Position numbers and translations under genes: made by a program. This document shows, piece after piece, positions 26,621-35,383 of a stretch of DNA of 46,792 bases. The notes beneath the pieces are model-generated. The model had not been told where the DNA came from, did no database searches, and saw only the letters and a list, made by a program, of their open reading frames with translations. Where the stretch lies: the NCBI GenBank assembly GCA_026388335.1, contig JAPLJZ010000258.1:1-46792 (forward strand). Reading direction: 5' to 3'. This DNA is from Deltaproteobacteria bacterium (GTDB lineage Bacteria > Desulfobacterota > Syntrophia > Syntrophales > UBA8958). Position 1 is the first letter of the stretch, and each line of letters begins with the position of its first letter.

Positions 26621-27310
26621 ATGAGCGAAAAACCGAAGCCTCATTACCTTGAGCACCGGCAACGCCTTAAGAACAAATACCTCGCCTCCGGTCTGGAAGG
26701 TTTTCATGATTACGAAATCATGGAGTTGCTCCTCACCTACGGTATACCGCAGAAAGACGTCAAGGAACCGGCCAAGGATCTTCTCAAGCGGTTCGGCGGC
26801 CTGAAGGGGGTTATTGACGCCGACATCGAGGAGCTGCAGCAGGTCAAGGGCATCGGTTCTCACACCGCCATTCTGATCAAACTTGTCAAGGATATCGGTT
26901 CATTCTACCTGTTGCAGAAGGCGCAGGACCGGCCTCAGGTCTCCTGCACTGCCGAACTGCTCAATTTCTGCAAGACTTCCATGGGGGCACTGAAGGACGA
27001 GGAGTTCCGGGTTTGTTACCTCGACGCCCAGAACAAGATCATAACCTTTGAAACAATCCAGGAAGGCGTCGTCAACCAGGCCGTTGTCTATCCTCGTAAG
27101 GTCCTGGAAAAGGCCCTTCAGTGCAAGGCCTCTGCTATCATTCTGGTTCACAATCATCCCTCCGGCCATGTCCGGCCGTCGGATGCAGATATCCGCCTTA
27201 CCAAGACGATCCAAGAAACAGCACGTACACTGGATATCCTCGTGCACGATCACATCATCATCGGGGAAAACCGTTTTTTCAGTTTCCGGGAAGAAGGCCT
27301 GATGACCTGA
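26621..27310 (+). CDS. radC: RadC-like JAB/MPN domain protein (DUF2466)
   Basis: A 229-residue RadC homologue. An N-terminal helix-hairpin-helix region (LQQVKGIGSHTAILIKL) precedes the JAMM domain with its metal motif HNHPSG...PSDAD. Members are linked with DNA repair or mobile DNA, but their biochemical role is unsettled. An upstream TTG at 26567 would add 18 residues and has a better ribosome-like site (AAGGACGGGG); the ATG is chosen because family homology begins there. So the start is uncertain. Confidence 0.88.
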   Translation: MSEKPKPHYLEHRQRLKNKYLASGLEGFHDYEIMELLLTYGIPQKDVKEPAKDLLKRFGGLKGVIDADIEELQQVKGIGSHTAILIKLVKDIGSFYLLQKAQDRPQVSCTAELLNFCKTSMGALKDEEFRVCYLDAQNKIITFETIQEGVVNQAVVYPRKVLEKALQCKASAIILVHNHPSGHVRPSDADIRLTKTIQETARTLDILVHDHIIIGENRFFSFREEGLMT

Positions 27311-27348
27311 GGGTCCGGCCTAAAAGGGGACGGGGGTATTTCTTTCAT

Positions 27349-27392
27349 AAAAAAGGATCATCCCCGAGCTATGGTCAGCCCCGGGATGATCC
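27349..27392 (-). terminator. Rho-independent terminator of the HU gene
   Basis: On the minus strand the 10-bp stem GGATCATCCC / GGGATGATCC (27355-27392) is followed by TTTTTT (27354-27349). It lies about 40 bp after the HU gene stop, between convergent genes. Confidence 0.8.
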
Positions 27393-27432
27393 CCGATAGT
27401 TATTCAGATGACCGGTCAGAAATTGAGGCAGG

Positions 27433-27714
27433 TTATTTCTGCTGATCGACCTTTTCCTTCAACTCTTTGCCCACCTTGAAAAAGGGAAGCTTCTTGGGAG
27501 ATACTTTAATATTCTTTCCCGTCTTCGGATTTCTTCCCGTATAGGCTTCATAATCACGGACAACAAAGCTTCCCAGGCCGCGAATTTCAATTCGTCCACC
27601 CTTTTTCAATTCTCCGGTAAAACCTTTGAAGATAAGATTGACAACTTCCACGGCCTTCTTCTCAGTAATATTTTCTTTCCTGCTTACTGCCTCAATCAAT
27701 CCAGACTTATTCAT
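27433..27714 (-). CDS. HU/IHF family DNA-binding protein
   Basis: A 93-residue nucleoid protein with the standard HU fold and the signature GRIEIRGLGSFVVRDYEAYTGRNPKTG (about 40-66), including the proline of the DNA-intercalating arm. It bends DNA and helps in replication, recombination and regulation. It has its own terminator and is separated from rluB by 99 bp of AT-rich DNA that may hold its promoter. Confidence 0.93.
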   Translation of the reverse strand: MNKSGLIEAVSRKENITEKKAVEVVNLIFKGFTGELKKGGRIEIRGLGSFVVRDYEAYTGRNPKTGKNIKVSPKKLPFFKVGKELKEKVDQQK

Positions 27715-27813
27715 ACCTTCCTCCTAGAAAATTGCGAAAGACAAGTGTCATTCCAAATAACGTGATAATATAGCTTACTTTTTGGCCGACTATTATTTAT
27801 TTTATTGCGAATG

Positions 27814-28602
27814 TCAAGATATTTTTGAATTTTTTTTAGTACTTCTCGAATCTTTCGGCGGCAGGCATGCGGCTACCTCCTGTGGAGACAGAAAGCGGCT
27901 CTGGCCTTCCTCCAGACCTTGCAGCGTTAATTCTCCAATAGCGGTGCGGATGAGACGAATGACAGGAAGCTCTAAATACTCAAAAACTCTCCTGAGGATA
28001 CGGTTTCGCCCCTCCCTGATTGTGATGTCTATCCAGCAGCTCTTGTCATTCATTCTCCCGACCTGAAAGCGAAGCGGCCGGAATGGACCATCTTCCAAAT
28101 CAAAGCCTTTCTCCAGGCGTCGTATCTCTGACGATGTAATATTGCCTTTGACCTTGACCAGGTAGGTCTTTTGCTGAAGAAAACGGGGATGCTGAAGACT
28201 AAAGGCCCAATCACCGTCATTGGTAAACAGCAGCAGCCCCTCGGAGTCGTAATCAAGCCTGCCGACAGGGAAAACCCTTCCTGCTTCCTCTGGAAGCAGC
28301 TTCGTGACAACAGGTCTTCCCTCCGGATCTTTCATGGTGGTCACATACCCCCGGGGCTTGTTCAGCATGAGGTAGACCTTCTCAGGCTGGGGACCGATCA
28401 ATCGTCCATCCACGCGGATCTCGTCGTCTCGATGAACCCTGACCCCCATCTCTTTGATGACGTGGTCATTGACCATCACCCTTCCCTGACGGATCATCTC
28501 TTCCGCCGCCCGGCGGGAGGCAATCCCCGCCCCGGCCAGAACCTTCTGTAATCGCTCCCCCGGTAAGGACCCCTTCCCCAAGATTTTTTCTCCCATAGTC
28601 AT
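27814..28602 (-). CDS. rluB: Ribosomal large-subunit pseudouridine synthase RluB-like
   Basis: A 262-residue RsuA/RluB-family enzyme. An N-terminal S4 RNA-binding domain (about 16-62) precedes the synthase domain with the catalytic aspartate D117 in GRLDYDSEGLLL. It would convert a specific uridine of 23S rRNA (position 2605 in E. coli) to pseudouridine. It is the last gene of a trpS-scpA-scpB-rluB operon, a frequent order in Firmicutes and Deltaproteobacteria. The C-terminal tail is lysine- and serine-rich. Confidence 0.9.
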   Translation of the reverse strand: MTMGEKILGKGSLPGERLQKVLAGAGIASRRAAEEMIRQGRVMVNDHVIKEMGVRVHRDDEIRVDGRLIGPQPEKVYLMLNKPRGYVTTMKDPEGRPVVTKLLPEEAGRVFPVGRLDYDSEGLLLFTNDGDWAFSLQHPRFLQQKTYLVKVKGNITSSEIRRLEKGFDLEDGPFRPLRFQVGRMNDKSCWIDITIREGRNRILRRVFEYLELPVIRLIRTAIGELTLQGLEEGQSRFLSPQEVAACLPPKDSRSTKKNSKIS

Positions 28603-28630
28603 TTCTGATAACCTCGCAACAAGAAAGCCG

Positions 28631-29158
28631 TCATTTTGTTAAATCCTTCAGTTCTCCCATGGTCGGCAATTCAGACAGATCCTTCAGACTGAAGACCTCC
28701 AGAAATTTCCTGGTCGTCCCATAAATCATGGGCTTTCCCGGCACATCCTTCCTGCCCACCATCCGGACAAGCTTCCTTTCCAGGAGGGTTCGCAGGGGAC
28801 GGGAAACATCTACACCCCGTAGCCGCTCCACCTCCGCCTTGACGACTGGCTGCCGGTAGGCAATGATCGCAAGGGTTTCCAAGGCAGCAGTTGTGAGCGC
28901 AGCCGATCGGATTCCTTTCAGTTTTGCGATCCACGCCGACAATTCCGGTCTGGTCCGGAATTGATACCCCCCGGCTACCTCCTGGAGATAAAAACCACCG
29001 TGCCGCAAGCCGTATTCGCTCATCAGTTCGTTAAGATGGGCCGTGATATCCTGGCGGTTGAGATTTCTCTCCTGAAAGATCTCGACGACTTTATCAATTG
29101 TCAGTGGCGTTTCCGAAGCAAAAATCAACCCTTCGATTACGGCCTTGGTTTCATCCAT
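28631..29158 (-). CDS. scpB: Segregation and condensation protein B
   Basis: A 175-residue ScpB with two winged-helix domains; the ALETLAIIAYRQPVVKAEVERLRGVD segment is characteristic. It forms a complex with ScpA and SMC that condenses and separates chromosomes. The start overlaps the scpA stop by 8 bases, so the two are translated together in a fixed ratio. Confidence 0.93.
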   Translation of the reverse strand: MDETKAVIEGLIFASETPLTIDKVVEIFQERNLNRQDITAHLNELMSEYGLRHGGFYLQEVAGGYQFRTRPELSAWIAKLKGIRSAALTTAALETLAIIAYRQPVVKAEVERLRGVDVSRPLRTLLERKLVRMVGRKDVPGKPMIYGTTRKFLEVFSLKDLSELPTMGELKDLTK

Positions 29159-29885
29159 GCTCTTCCTCTACAGCTACAGCCAAAAACAGGCGGATCACCC
29201 CGAAAGGTCCCGCCTGACAGATGCGAATCATCCGCTGCTTGACCAGTTCCAGCAAGGCCATGAAGGTATAGATGATCAGACGCCGCTCCGGCTTACCGTT
29301 CAGGAGCTCTGTAAAAGTCAGCGATTGACGCTCCCGCAATTGATCCATAATCTCATTGATCCGGTCCGCGAGGGAAGTCCGATCCAGGTCAATTTCCATC
29401 AGTTCCGGTTGCCCCAGATTGCCGAGAACCTGCCGGAAGGCATCCACCAGTTCAAACAGTCCGATTTCCAGCCACGCCTGATTATCATCATCGCCCGGCG
29501 GCGGCTCCGCCGGAGCGGCACCCCTTATGAAGACGTCCCTTTCGAGAACCTCCCGCGCCTGTAGTGACTGGGAGGCATTCTTGAACTCCTGATATTCCAG
29601 AAGTTGCTGCACCAGCTCCTGACGGGGATCGGCCTCCTCTTCCCCCTCCTCAGACATCTCTGGCAACAACAGCTTCGATTTGATATGAACCAGGGTCGCC
29701 GCCAGGACGAGATATTCACCCGCCAGATCAAGATTCAACGTCTTGAGAATATTTATATACTCAAGATATTGTTTCGTAATCAGGGCGATGGGGATGTTGT
29801 AGATATCAAGTTCGTTCTTCTTGATCAGATACAGCAGCAGATCCAGGGGACCTTCGAAGATATCGAGCTTGACCTCATAATCCAT
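29151..29885 (-). CDS. scpA: Segregation and condensation protein A
   Basis: A 244-residue kleisin. The N-terminal motif FEGPLDLLLYLIKKNELDIYNIPI is diagnostic. It links SMC heads with ScpB. The start overlaps the trpS stop by 11 bases, giving tight coupling with tryptophanyl-tRNA synthetase. Confidence 0.95.
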   Translation of the reverse strand: MDYEVKLDIFEGPLDLLLYLIKKNELDIYNIPIALITKQYLEYINILKTLNLDLAGEYLVLAATLVHIKSKLLLPEMSEEGEEEADPRQELVQQLLEYQEFKNASQSLQAREVLERDVFIRGAAPAEPPPGDDDNQAWLEIGLFELVDAFRQVLGNLGQPELMEIDLDRTSLADRINEIMDQLRERQSLTFTELLNGKPERRLIIYTFMALLELVKQRMIRICQAGPFGVIRLFLAVAVEEEHG

Positions 29886-30876
29886 AACTGATTTTCATGG
29901 CCACCCGAACCTCGTCCATCGTCTTCCTCGCCACCGCTGTGGCCCGAATATCACCGTCGGCGATAATGTCCCTGACTTCCTGGAGATGATTTCGATAATA
30001 GGCCTGCCGTTCATGAATGAGGTTCATTCCGTTTTGAATGTTCGTTCCGAGGATTTTTTTACAATCCGTACAGCCAATCCCTGCACTTCGGCACTGCCCT
30101 GCGAGCTCCCCTGTTTTTTCCGGGGCCGTATATAGCTCGTGAAGGGTGAAGACGTTGCACAATTCGGGACGTCCCGGGTCTTTGCGGCGTTGCCGCTGGG
30201 GGTCGGTAAACATGGCGGCTACCTTCTGCTTCAAAACATCCCCCGTATCGCTCATGAAGATCGAATTATCATAGGACTTGCTCATTTTACGGCCGTCGAT
30301 CCCCAATAGCTTCGGCACCTGCGTCAGCAATGGCTCCGGGGCGGGGAATATCTCCCGGTAAAGAAAATTGAAGCGCCGGGCGATCTCCCGGGTCAGCTCG
30401 ATATGGGGCACCTGATCAACCCCCACGGGCACGCCATAGGCCTTGTACATGATAATATCCGCCGCCTGGAGGACCGGATAGCCCAGGAAGCCAAAATTGG
30501 AAAGATCCTTGCTGGTCAACTCCTCCTTCATCTCCTTGTAGGTCGGGTTTCTTTCCAGCCAGGACAGGGGTGTAATCATGGTAAGAAGGAGAAACAGCTC
30601 GGCGTGCTCCTTGATGTTCGACTGGATGAAAAGGGTGCTTTTTGCCGGGTCCAGACCGACGCTCAGCCAGTCAATGACCATATCTATAATGTTATCGCCG
30701 ATCTCTCCCGTCTCGGCATAATCGCTCGTCAGGGCGTGCCAGTCGGCGACGAAATAAAAACACTCGTAGGCGCCGTCGTTCTGAAGATCCACCCAATTCT
30801 TGAGAGCTCCGTGCAAATGTCCTAAATGCAGCTTACCTGTCGGCCTCATACCGCTCACAATTCTCTTCAGTGCCAC
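29875..30876 (-). CDS. trpS: Tryptophanyl-tRNA synthetase
   Basis: A 333-residue class I aminoacyl-tRNA synthetase. HLGH (17-20) and KMSKS (197-201) form the ATP site. It charges tRNA-Trp. The start is placed at GTG 30876 because GGAGG lies four bases upstream and homologues begin at KRIVSGMRPTGKLHLG; the longer frame from 30927 would add 17 unrelated residues. It is the first gene of the trpS-scpA-scpB-rluB operon. A REP-type transposase unit sits only 75 bp upstream and may affect the promoter. Confidence 0.94.
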   Translation of the reverse strand: MALKRIVSGMRPTGKLHLGHLHGALKNWVDLQNDGAYECFYFVADWHALTSDYAETGEIGDNIIDMVIDWLSVGLDPAKSTLFIQSNIKEHAELFLLLTMITPLSWLERNPTYKEMKEELTSKDLSNFGFLGYPVLQAADIIMYKAYGVPVGVDQVPHIELTREIARRFNFLYREIFPAPEPLLTQVPKLLGIDGRKMSKSYDNSIFMSDTGDVLKQKVAAMFTDPQRQRRKDPGRPELCNVFTLHELYTAPEKTGELAGQCRSAGIGCTDCKKILGTNIQNGMNLIHERQAYYRNHLQEVRDIIADGDIRATAVARKTMDEVRVAMKISYGL

Positions 30877-30951
30877 TGAACCTCCGCAAAACGTGTTAAT
30901 GTGCCCGCTGCATAACAGAAAGACCATCCCCTGTCAAGACACACCGGGGCT

Positions 30952-31964
30952 AACCGGGGTCAGACTTACATATTGACATTCGACGATGATTCTGCTAACC
31001 TTCTTTCATGGCAAGAAAAACAAGGATAGAATTCAAGGATGCCCTCTACCATGTCATAACTCGTGGCAATCAGACGCAAATTGTCTTTCAAAATAGCGAT
31101 GATTTCTCTCAGTACCTTACTATATTGTCAGCCTACAAGGAGCGGTATGAGTTCATTCTCCACTCCTATGTTCTGATGAGTAATCATGTACATATATTGA
31201 TCGAAACGCCAAAAGTCCCTCTTTCAAAGATTATGCAGGGCATCAACCAAAGCTATACCATGTATTTCAACAGAAAGTACGGTACGGTCGGACATCTGTT
31301 TCAGGGCAGGTATAAAGCGATTCTCTGCGATCGTGATCGATACCAGCTGAGTCTGGTGAAATATATCCACCTGAATCCGGTAAGAGCCGGAATAGTTGAG
31401 GCGCCTGAAGAATATCGCTGGAGCAGCCATCAATCTTATTTGCTACCTGACGACAAAACAGGCATTGTCGACACAGAATCGGTTTTAGGGATGTTTTCAG
31501 AAGATAAGGGCGCAGCAAATTGCCTTTATATAGCTTTTATGGGAGCGGACGTTTCAATTCCAAGGGAAGACGTTTACCGTACCGTTGAGCAAAGGATATT
31601 GGGTGACGAGCATTTTGTCGAGAAGGTGCGTAGAGAGAGTAATGTGAAGGTTCAAACAATGAGGCGCGACCGGGAATATACATTAGACGAAATCGCCGGT
31701 GCGATAGAAGGAGTCTATGGGATCTCGCTTGAAGAGATACGGTCAATCAGCAAATCAAGCAGGCTTTCCAAAGGGAAGAAAATGATGAGCCTTGTTGCCC
31801 ATGAATACGGATATAAGGGCAAGGAGATAGCGGAATTCATCAATAAAGACCCGGTTGTCGTAACGCGGCATCTTAAAGAGATAGTGGCTTCAGAAAAAGA
31901 AATTGAAGGAGTGGTGATCGCTCTTAAGAAGAGTAAATGTCAATAAATAAGTCTGACCCCGGTT
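30952..31964 (+). mobile_element. REP-associated Y1 transposase unit with 29-bp inverted ends
   Basis: The transposase gene is bounded by inverted repeats at 30952-30980 and 31936-31964 that match in 27 of 29 positions and begin AACCGGGGTCAGACTTA at the outer edge. The right end includes the transposase stop codon and touches the last bases of the mltA stop codon. Its ends are preserved, so it may be a recent or still mobile unit of about 1.0 kb, inserted between trpS and mltA. Confidence 0.8.
31008..31946 (+). CDS. IS200-like Y1 (RAYT) transposase with DnaA-C-like domain
   Basis: A 312-residue HUH-type single-strand transposase. The catalytic HxH is H60-x-H62 in SNHVHILIE, and the nucleophile is probably Y83 in NQSYTMYFN; GHLFQGRYK and YIHLNPVRAG are typical. 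The C-terminal ~80 residues (YTLDEIAGAIEGVYGISLEEI...VVTRHLKEI) resemble the DnaA C-terminal helix-turn-helix, a known extra DNA-binding domain of some members. It should mobilise or maintain REP-type palindromes. The gene is intact. Confidence 0.92.
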   Translation: MARKTRIEFKDALYHVITRGNQTQIVFQNSDDFSQYLTILSAYKERYEFILHSYVLMSNHVHILIETPKVPLSKIMQGINQSYTMYFNRKYGTVGHLFQGRYKAILCDRDRYQLSLVKYIHLNPVRAGIVEAPEEYRWSSHQSYLLPDDKTGIVDTESVLGMFSEDKGAANCLYIAFMGADVSIPREDVYRTVEQRILGDEHFVEKVRRESNVKVQTMRRDREYTLDEIAGAIEGVYGISLEEIRSISKSSRLSKGKKMMSLVAHEYGYKGKEIAEFINKDPVVVTRHLKEIVASEKEIEGVVIALKKSKCQ

Positions 31965-33180
31965 ATTTCTTCTTTACCAAAAAATACAGTTCCCCGCTCT
32001 CCTTCATGGCCCCGGCGGTCCTTTCCGCCGTCTCGCCGGTGCCGCAGAAAAGATCCACCCTCCCCGGACCTTTAATCGCGGCGCCCGTGTCGTGGTTCAG
32101 GACGAAGCGGGAAAAGGACTGCCAGGATGAGATCCTTCCCTGCTCGTCAAAAACAGGCTTCCGTGTTTTGATCAAGGCCATGGCCCCTCTTGGATAAATA
32201 TCGAGATCGGTGGCGATGGACCTTCCCGCCACCAGGGGTAGATTCAAGGCCCCCAGGGGACCTTCCGTGGCAATCCGGAAGAAGACATATCGTTCGTTGT
32301 AATTCATCAGTTCCTGGCGCTCCTCAGGATGATCGAGAAGAAACTTTTTCATCTGTTCGTAAGACTTTCCGTTATCCTGTAAAAGTCCCTTTTCGACCAT
32401 CATGCCGGTCAACCCCCGGAATGGCCATCCGTTGGACTGGGCATAGGTCACATGAAGCAAGCGGCCTTTGGGAAGCCTGATTTTCCCGGATCCCTGAATA
32501 TGGAGTAAAAAGAGGGCAACCGGATCATCGACCCAGGCGATCTCCAGTCCCCTGCCGGCGAGAACACCGTTCTCATCAATTTCCCGGCGGCTGAAATGGG
32601 GAACCACCTCCCCATCATGTAATCGTCCCACAAACTTATCACGGCCATCTTGACCATCAGAACGATCCACAGGCACGACCACTGTTTCGTCGGGGGTTTT
32701 GTATAGTGGATAACGAAAACGATCCGTTTTGGTCCGTGATCCCTCCAAAATCGGCTCAAAATACCCTGTAACAAGCACGTTGCCCTCAGCTCCGGCTCCG
32801 GCCGTACCTGCCGCCGCTCTGACAAAAATAAATTCATCCCTGATCTTCTGCTCTACCTCCTCCGGCATCATATCTCGCCTCATGATCTTCAGGAATTGTT
32901 CCAGTCCGTCGATCATTTCCCGGGAAGAGTAGCATTGATCCCGCAAACAGTAAGACCCTTTAGAGCCGACTTTTTCATAATACTGAATGCTCAGGGCAAC
33001 GGCTTTTTCCAGGGAATCAAGATCGAGGTCATCCATCTGTCCCGCATCCTCGACGGAAGCAAAAGGGGACTGGCCGCCCCGGGATTCCGCACGGGGCATT
33101 TCCGAAATGGGCGCGCATTCGGCAAGAAAAAAAGCCGGAAACAAAATCAGGAAGATGATGATCCTTTCCCGTACTTTCAT
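31963..33180 (-). CDS. mltA: Membrane-bound lytic murein transglycosylase A
   Basis: A 405-residue MltA with an N-terminal hydrophobic signal, the MltA insert domain (YFEPILEGSRT..., IQGSGKIRLP) and a C-terminal 3D domain with catalytic aspartates (LNHDTGAAIKGPGRVDLFCG). It cleaves peptidoglycan to anhydro-muropeptides at the outer membrane. The lipobox-like site is FFLAEC, with Glu before Cys, which is unusual, so lipidation is uncertain. It overlaps the preceding acetyltransferase gene by 4 bases (ATGA). Confidence 0.92.
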   Translation of the reverse strand: MKVRERIIIFLILFPAFFLAECAPISEMPRAESRGGQSPFASVEDAGQMDDLDLDSLEKAVALSIQYYEKVGSKGSYCLRDQCYSSREMIDGLEQFLKIMRRDMMPEEVEQKIRDEFIFVRAAAGTAGAGAEGNVLVTGYFEPILEGSRTKTDRFRYPLYKTPDETVVVPVDRSDGQDGRDKFVGRLHDGEVVPHFSRREIDENGVLAGRGLEIAWVDDPVALFLLHIQGSGKIRLPKGRLLHVTYAQSNGWPFRGLTGMMVEKGLLQDNGKSYEQMKKFLLDHPEERQELMNYNERYVFFRIATEGPLGALNLPLVAGRSIATDLDIYPRGAMALIKTRKPVFDEQGRISSWQSFSRFVLNHDTGAAIKGPGRVDLFCGTGETAERTAGAMKESGELYFLVKKK

Positions 33181-33635
33181 AATTCGATGATCATCGCTAT
33201 TTCATCACAGTAGTCAGGATACTTCGAACAACGAAAGCAGTCGGTCCATATCTTTTCCGACAGAGAGGAACGGTCCACGACATGGAACCCCACATGTTGA
33301 AAAAATTCCTTTTTATAAGTCAGCGTAAAAATTCGAAATAGTTCCAGGGTTATCGCCTCGGATATGCAGGCCTCAACGAGGATTCTGCCGATGCCCCGAC
33401 GGCGGTAGGCTTCATCGACGTAAAGGGAGCGGACCTCGGCCAGGTTCTCCCAAATAATGCTCATGGCGCAAACCCCCGTGATCAGTTGCTCCTGTTCATC
33501 ATAATAGACAAAAAAGTCGCGGAGACTGCCGTAGATGTCCATCAGGGACCGGGGAAGGATCTCCTCCTTACTGGCAGAGACATTTATCATCTTATGAATT
33601 ATTTTAACGTCGCCAACTTTGGCTTTTCTCAACAT
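33177..33635 (-). CDS. argA: GNAT acetyltransferase, short ArgA-type (N-acetylglutamate synthase-like)
   Basis: A 152-residue GNAT protein. The acetyl-CoA loop is RRRGIGRILVEA (about 78-89). The conserved RSLYVDE, LTYKKEFFQHVGF and the C-terminal DCFRCSKYPDYCDEIAM with its cysteine cluster match the short ArgA family found in Deltaproteobacteria, which makes N-acetylglutamate for arginine synthesis. AAAGGAG precedes the ATG. It overlaps recN by 7 bases and mltA by 4. No arginine genes are adjacent. Confidence 0.78.
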   Translation of the reverse strand: MLRKAKVGDVKIIHKMINVSASKEEILPRSLMDIYGSLRDFFVYYDEQEQLITGVCAMSIIWENLAEVRSLYVDEAYRRRGIGRILVEACISEAITLELFRIFTLTYKKEFFQHVGFHVVDRSSLSEKIWTDCFRCSKYPDYCDEIAMIIEL

Positions 33636-35317
33636 GATTCACTCCTTTGCGCCATCATGAGCATCTCCCGGGCATGCCTTCTCGTTGTATCCGTCATTTC
33701 CAGGCCACTGAGCATCCGGGTAATCTCTTCAATCCGCTCTTCTTCCGATAGCACCTGAATCATCGTCAGGGTCCTGTCCTCGGCAACAGTTTTCGTCACC
33801 AGATAATGACGGTCTCCGAAGCAGGCAATCTGGGGAAGATGGGTGATGCAGAGGACCTGATGGCGCCCGGCAACATCCTTTATCTTTTTTCCTACAATCT
33901 CCGCCGTGGCGCCGCCGATGCCGCTGTCCACCTCATCAAATACCATGGTCCCCACGGAACCTGTCCGGGCCAGCACATGCTTCATGGCCAGAATCACCCG
34001 CGACAATTCACCACCGGAGGCCACGCGCTGAAGGGGCTTGGGTACTTCTCCCGGATTCGCCGAAAGATGGAACTCAATCCGGTCTATCCCTTTGGACGTA
34101 AAGGAATCCTCCTTTTTATCCTCTTCCTTGAAGACCACCTCGAAGACCGCCGCTTTCATCCTCAGGGCATGAATTTCTCTCTCGATATCCTTCTTTAAAC
34201 GCCGGGCGGCGGCATGTCGAGCCACGGACAGCTCCCGGGCCTTTTTCTCCATATCCTTATAAACATCCTTCGTGGTTACGTCTATCTCTTCAAGGGCCTC
34301 CCCAATGGAAACAATACTTTTAAGCTCTCCCTCCATGTCCATTTTTTTCTTTATTACCTCAGCGAGGGTGGGACCATGTTTCCGCTTCAATTTGTGGATG
34401 AGTTCCATCCGGTCTTCAATGTGTTCCAGGCGCCCGCCGTCGAAAGACAATTCCCCGGCATAATCCCGCAGGACATAGGCGGCATCTTCCAGGCGGTAGT
34501 AGCTGTCATCCAGGTCCGTTTCCTTGATCTTCAGCCGGGCATCAATCTTTTTAATGTCTCCAACGGCAGCGATGACACTTTTCAGCTCTTCGAGGAGGGA
34601 CCGCTCCCGACCATAAAGGATGTCATGGGCTGCCGTTGCACGTTCCATGAGTTTCTGGACGTTCATGAGAACCGTCTTTTCCTCGGCCAGGATAACGTCT
34701 TCTTCCGGCAGGAGTTCCCCTTCCTCAATTTCCCGAATCTGAAAACGAAGGAAGTCTTCCCGTTCTTCCCGCCGCCGGTTGGCGTCCTCCAGGGAGCGAC
34801 GCTTCTCCTTCAGGGATTGAAAGCGGCCATAGAGATCCTCGTAATCGCCCCTTAAACCCAGATGCTCGCCAAAGGCATCAAGGATGTCGATATGGTTCTC
34901 TTCCTTCAACAGGAGCTGATGCTCATGCTGTCCACAGATATTGATCAGAGATTCACCCAGTTCGGCCAGCATGGCGAGGTTGGCAAGATTTCCGTTGATG
35001 TACACCCGGTTCTTTCCCGAGCGGGAGATGACCCGCCGCACCAGGAGATCCTCATTCCCACCCATTCCCCAGGCAGCGAGTTTATCCCGCAGTCCGTCCC
35101 CATCTTGAAGATGAAACAGGGCTTCTACGGTCGCCGTGTCCTCAGCGGAACGTATCATATCGATCGACGCCCGATCCCCCAGCAAGAGACTGACCGCCCC
35201 CATGATGATGGACTTACCCGCCCCGGTCTCTCCCGTAAGGATATTGAGCCCCCCACTGAACGTTACATTCAATGCATCGATGATGGCAAAATTCCGGATG
35301 GTAAGTTCGGCTAACAT
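33629..35317 (-). CDS. recN: DNA repair protein RecN
   Basis: A 562-residue SMC-like ATPase. Walker A GETGAGKS (about 28-35), two long coiled-coil arms (about 150-370), signature VASGGELSRV and Walker B DEVDSGIGG are present. It helps double-strand break repair by recombination. recN is often under LexA control, but no GAAC-N4-GTTC box was seen just upstream of this gene. Confidence 0.95.
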   Translation of the reverse strand: MLAELTIRNFAIIDALNVTFSGGLNILTGETGAGKSIIMGAVSLLLGDRASIDMIRSAEDTATVEALFHLQDGDGLRDKLAAWGMGGNEDLLVRRVISRSGKNRVYINGNLANLAMLAELGESLINICGQHEHQLLLKEENHIDILDAFGEHLGLRGDYEDLYGRFQSLKEKRRSLEDANRRREEREDFLRFQIREIEEGELLPEEDVILAEEKTVLMNVQKLMERATAAHDILYGRERSLLEELKSVIAAVGDIKKIDARLKIKETDLDDSYYRLEDAAYVLRDYAGELSFDGGRLEHIEDRMELIHKLKRKHGPTLAEVIKKKMDMEGELKSIVSIGEALEEIDVTTKDVYKDMEKKARELSVARHAAARRLKKDIEREIHALRMKAAVFEVVFKEEDKKEDSFTSKGIDRIEFHLSANPGEVPKPLQRVASGGELSRVILAMKHVLARTGSVGTMVFDEVDSGIGGATAEIVGKKIKDVAGRHQVLCITHLPQIACFGDRHYLVTKTVAEDRTLTMIQVLSEEERIEEITRMLSGLEMTDTTRRHAREMLMMAQRSESC

Positions 35318-35383
35318 CGCTATTTGTCCTCAGTGAAATTAAATGTCACTTTTCTGATAACCCGTGCGCTGCCCATGCCGGCT

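Noticed and set aside
30877-30927. Upstream ATG giving a 17-residue longer TrpS
   Set aside because: The extension is unlike TrpS N-termini, while GGAGG stands four bases before the GTG.
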